A stretch of DNA of 64,000 nucleotides from the NCBI RefSeq assembly GCF_026230195.1, contig NZ_CP036501.1:1922001-1986000 (forward strand), in the 5' to 3' direction. A program made the translations under genes and the position numbers. Below, piece by piece: positions 61,520 through 64,000 of this stretch. The notes below the pieces were generated by a model. The model was not told where the DNA came from, ran no database searches, and saw only the letters and a list, made by a program, of their open reading frames with translations. This DNA is from Candidatus Paraluminiphilus aquimaris (GTDB lineage Bacteria; Pseudomonadota; Gammaproteobacteria; Pseudomonadales; Halieaceae). Position 1 is the first letter of the stretch, and each line of letters starts with the position of its first letter.

Positions 61520-62797
61520 TTAGGCGTCTTGAGCAGCAACGGACTCGTCGGGCGTCTCGTAAACTAAAAGCGGCTCGGAATCGCCATTAATGACTGACTC
61601 ATCAACCACAATTTTAGCCACTCCCGCCTGCGACGGAATGTTGTACATCGACTCAAGCAGAACATTCTCTAGAATCGAGCGGAGGCCTCTAGCGCCCGTT
61701 TTGCGCTCCATGGCTTTGGTGGCCACGGCTTTGAGTCCGTCTTCGCGGAAGTCGATCTCGACACCTTCCATGTCAAACATCTTATGGTACTGCTTGGTGA
61801 GCGCGTTCTTGGGCTCTGTTAGGATCTGTACCAGCGCTGCAACGTCAAGCTCTTCTAACGTAGCAATCATTGGGAGTCGGCCCACAAACTCGGGAATCAG
61901 CCCGTACTGAACCAAATCCTCGGCTTCTAAGTCTCGGAGGCTTTCTGCAAAATCTTTCTTGTCGGACTGTGCCTTAACGTCTGCCGAAAAGCCGATGCCG
62001 CCCTTATCCGAACGGTTCTGTATCACTTTATCTAGCCCGGCAAACGCACCGCCGCATATGAACAAGATGTTGCTCGTATCAACCTGCAAGAACTCCTGTT
62101 GCGGATGCTTGCGGCCGCCTTGAGGCGGAACAGACGCAACAGTCCCTTCAATGAGTTTCAATAGTGCTTGTTGAACACCTTCTCCGGAGACATCGCGTGT
62201 AATCGACGGGTTGTCTGATTTGCGCGAAATCTTGTCGATTTCATCGATGTATACAATGCCCATTTGCGCTTTGTCGACATCGTAGTCGCACTTTTGCAAC
62301 AGCTTTTGAATAATATTTTCGACGTCCTCGCCCACGTAACCCGCTTCCGTGAGTGTCGTGGCATCGGCAATGGTAAAGGGCACATCGAGCATGCGTGCAA
62401 GCGTTTCAGCTAGAAGTGTCTTACCCGACCCCGTGGGTCCCACGAGCAAGATATTCGACTTGCCCAGCTCCACTTCCGCATTCTGCGATTCGCCAGTGCG
62501 CAACCGCTTGTAGTGGTTGTATACCGCCACCGATAACACGCGTTTCGCGCGGGCTTGTCCAATGACGTACTCATCGAGAATTTCGTTTATTTCGCGTGGT
62601 ACTGGCAGTTTGTCTGACGCCTCAGGAGCGGCCGTTTCCTGAATCTCTTCCCGGATAATGTCGTTGCATAGGTCCACGCACTCGTCGCAAATAAAGACCG
62701 AGGGCCCAGCAATGAGTTTGCGCACCTCATTTTGACTTTTGCCACAGAAAGAGCAGTAAAGCAGTTTTCCGTCTTCGTTAGTGCTGTCAGCCGTCAT
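61520..62797 (-). CDS. clpX: ClpX unfoldase of the ClpXP protease
   Basis: 425 residues from ATG 62797, matching the family start; a further 12 residues upstream are not conserved. A zinc-binding domain (YCSFCGKSQ ... [10 protein letters not shown]) is followed by an AAA+ module with Walker [10 protein letters not shown], the pore loop GYVGEDVE and Walker B YIDEIDKI. It feeds substrates to ClpP. It lies 96 bases after clpP on the same strand. Confidence 0.97.
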   Translation of the reverse strand: MTADSTNEDGKLLYCSFCGKSQNEVRKLIAGPSVFICDECVDLCNDIIREEIQETAAPEASDKLPVPREINEILDEYVIGQARAKRVLSVAVYNHYKRLRTGESQNAEVELGKSNILLVGPTGSGKTLLAETLARMLDVPFTIADATTLTEAGYVGEDVENIIQKLLQKCDYDVDKAQMGIVYIDEIDKISRKSDNPSITRDVSGEGVQQALLKLIEGTVASVPPQGGRKHPQQEFLQVDTSNILFICGGAFAGLDKVIQNRSDKGGIGFSADVKAQSDKKDFAESLRDLEAEDLVQYGLIPEFVGRLPMIATLEELDVAALVQILTEPKNALTKQYHKMFDMEGVEIDFREDGLKAVATKAMERKTGARGLRSILENVLLESMYNIPSQAGVAKIVVDESVINGDSEPLLVYETPDESVAAQDA

Positions 62798-62893
62798 TCG
62801 TTCTAGCCCTGTGCTTGTTCTTCGTTGAATCACAAAGATGATAGGTTTCTACGCCTAATGCAAGGCGGCAGATCTGGTTTCCAGAAAATGCGC

Positions 62894-63511
62894 TCAGCGC
62901 GTGCTGATAACCTGATCGACCAAACCGTATTCAACACTTTGCTCTGCACTCATGAAACGGTCTCGCTCGGTGTCCCGCTCAATAACGTCAAGTGGCTGTC
63001 CGGTGTGATCAGCTAGGAGGCGATTAAGCCGCTCCCTCAAGAACAGAATCTCTTTTGCCTGGATCTCAATGTCAGTCGCCTGACCCTGTGCTCCGCCGCT
63101 AGGCTGGTGGATCATGGTGCGTGCGTTAGGCAATATAAGGCGCTTGCCCTTCGTGCCGCCGCTCAGCAAAAAAGCACCCATTGAGGCCGCTTGGCCAAGA
63201 CACATGGTGCTCACCTCGGGCTTAACAAACTGCATCGTGTCATAGATCGACAATCCCGCGGTCACTGAGCCGCCCGGGCTGTTGATGTAGATATGGATGT
63301 CTTTGTCTGGGTTCTCAGATTCAAGAAACAGAAGCTGCGCCACCACCAAATTAGCCATCTGGTCTTCAATGGGACCGACAATAAAAATGACACGCTCTTT
63401 CAAAAGGCGGGAGTAGATATCGAAGGACCGCTCACCCCTCGATGTCTGCTCGATGACCATTGGCACTAGCCCCAGCGCTTGCTCGTTTCCGACGTCAAAT
63501 CGTTGTGCCAT
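62894..63511 (-). CDS. clpP: ClpP protease subunit
   Basis: 205 residues. The catalytic triad is Ser110 ([12 protein letters not shown]), His135 (MIHQPSGG) and Asp184 ([11 protein letters not shown]). The first 10-15 residues are the usual cleaved propeptide. It is the shared chamber for ClpX (next gene) and ClpA (22113-24395). It lies 27 bases after tig. Confidence 0.98.
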   Translation of the reverse strand: MAQRFDVGNEQALGLVPMVIEQTSRGERSFDIYSRLLKERVIFIVGPIEDQMANLVVAQLLFLESENPDKDIHIYINSPGGSVTAGLSIYDTMQFVKPEVSTMCLGQAASMGAFLLSGGTKGKRLILPNARTMIHQPSGGAQGQATDIEIQAKEILFLRERLNRLLADHTGQPLDVIERDTERDRFMSAEQSVEYGLVDQVISTR

Positions 63512-63538
63512 GACCGGCTCCTTTTATCTCTGTTTCGA

Positions 63539-64000
63539 CTATTGCTGAGACGCTTCTCGGGCGCGTTGTAACGCGTCCTGATAGCCCGTCGCTTCCTCAG
63601 TGACAGCTGCACTCTCCAGAAGCTTATCAACCACCGCGTCTTCTAGGACACGAGATTCAATACCCATGAGCTGGTCGTTATCTTCGTAATACCAATTTAT
63701 AACCTCAGTCGGGTCTTGGTATGTTGAAGCGATATCTTCAATCAGCTCCCGCACTTTATTGGGTTCTGCACGCACACCCAACTCCTGTACGAGCTCACTG
63801 ACGAGTAAACCCAGCTTAACGCGAGTCTCAGCTCTCTCAGTGAACATCTCATCTGGGAGAATACTCTTCAGATCCATGTCTGGACTTACGGCACCGCCAA
63901 ATTGCTGAAACATTTGACCACGAAGTGCATCCGTCTCCTGAGCAATAAGACTGTTTGGAATTTCGAGTCCAGGGTGCGCCTCTACAATTGCATCCATCAC
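63539..64000 (-). CDS. tig: Trigger factor, C-terminal part (5' end beyond window)
   Basis: The last 153 codons, running off the right edge. The helical C-terminal chaperone domain is seen, with IPNSLIAQETDALR, RAETRVKLGLLVSELVQELGV and a family-typical end. The ribosome-binding tail and PPIase domain lie outside the window. The order tig-clpP-clpX-lon-hupB-ppiD is the E. coli order. Confidence 0.94.
   Translation of the reverse strand: MMDAIVEAHPGLEIPNSLIAQETDALRGQMFQQFGGAVSPDMDLKSILPDEMFTERAETRVKLGLLVSELVQELGVRAEPNKVRELIEDIASTYQDPTEVINWYYEDNDQLMGIESRVLEDAVVDKLLESAAVTEEATGYQDALQRAREASQQ

Overview
The window is a gene-dense stretch of a gammaproteobacterial chromosome of roughly 50-55% GC. 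Gene content and order suggest a marine heterotroph, perhaps of the OM60/NOR5 (Halieaceae)-like group. That placement is an inference from the gene set, not from a phylogeny. Two blocks follow the E. coli gene order closely: purB-hflD-mnmA-nudJ-rluE divergent from icd, and clpS-clpA-infA ... aat ... trxB-ftsK-lolA ... serS. The blocks lack cspD, lrp, cydDC and rarA, and they gain bpt, crcB and an unknown membrane protein. I see no rRNA, tRNA, CRISPR array, insertion sequence, prophage or genomic island. Nearly everything is core genome.

Layout. 1-5,060: a truncated glutathione transferase, xthA, a yajC without secD/secF, a PLP desulfhydrase/deaminase-like enzyme with a puzzling start, a Na+:alanine-type symporter and a 5'-nucleotidase. 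5,121-14,614: cysB, then an operon that should turn propionyl-CoA into succinyl-CoA. It holds a divergent two-subunit biotin-dependent carboxylase, methylmalonyl-CoA epimerase, the B12-dependent mutase, its MeaB chaperone and a small Rieske protein. 14,611-20,014 (minus): roxA, purB, hflD, mnmA, nudJ, rluE. 20,162-28,147: icd with a clear terminator, then the N-degron machinery (clpS, clpA, bpt, aat) with infA and trxB. 28,337-32,992: ftsK, lolA, crcB, serS.

33,033-44,126: prc protease, a Blh/persulfide-dioxygenase-like metallohydrolase, an acyl-CoA dehydrogenase, sohB, nudC, nhaB, then dnaQ-rnhA-yafS-like opposite gloB, as in E. coli. 44,285-50,264: an AddA-like helicase/nuclease and an AddB-like Fe-S nuclease, probably the recombinational double-strand-break enzyme. 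50,385-55,989: DAHP synthase, nfuA, a DUF2970 protein facing a 36-residue membrane ORF, etfA/etfB and ETF-ubiquinone oxidoreductase. The ETF system links the acyl-CoA dehydrogenase to the quinone pool. 56,004-64,000 (minus, reading tig-clpP-clpX-lon-hupB-ppiD): a proteostasis block. A good sigma-32-type heat-shock promoter lies in front of lon, and hupB has its own promoter and terminator.

Themes: regulated proteolysis (ClpS/ClpA/Bpt/Aat at one end and ClpP/ClpX/Lon at the other, plus Prc and SohB) and fatty/branched-chain acid breakdown (acyl-CoA dehydrogenase, ETF, ETF-QO, methylmalonyl-CoA route). I found no clear new defence or mobile system. The best leads are the unusual biotin carboxylase, the 36-residue ORF, the folded infA leader, the orphan membrane protein inside the N-degron cluster, and the desulfhydrase start.
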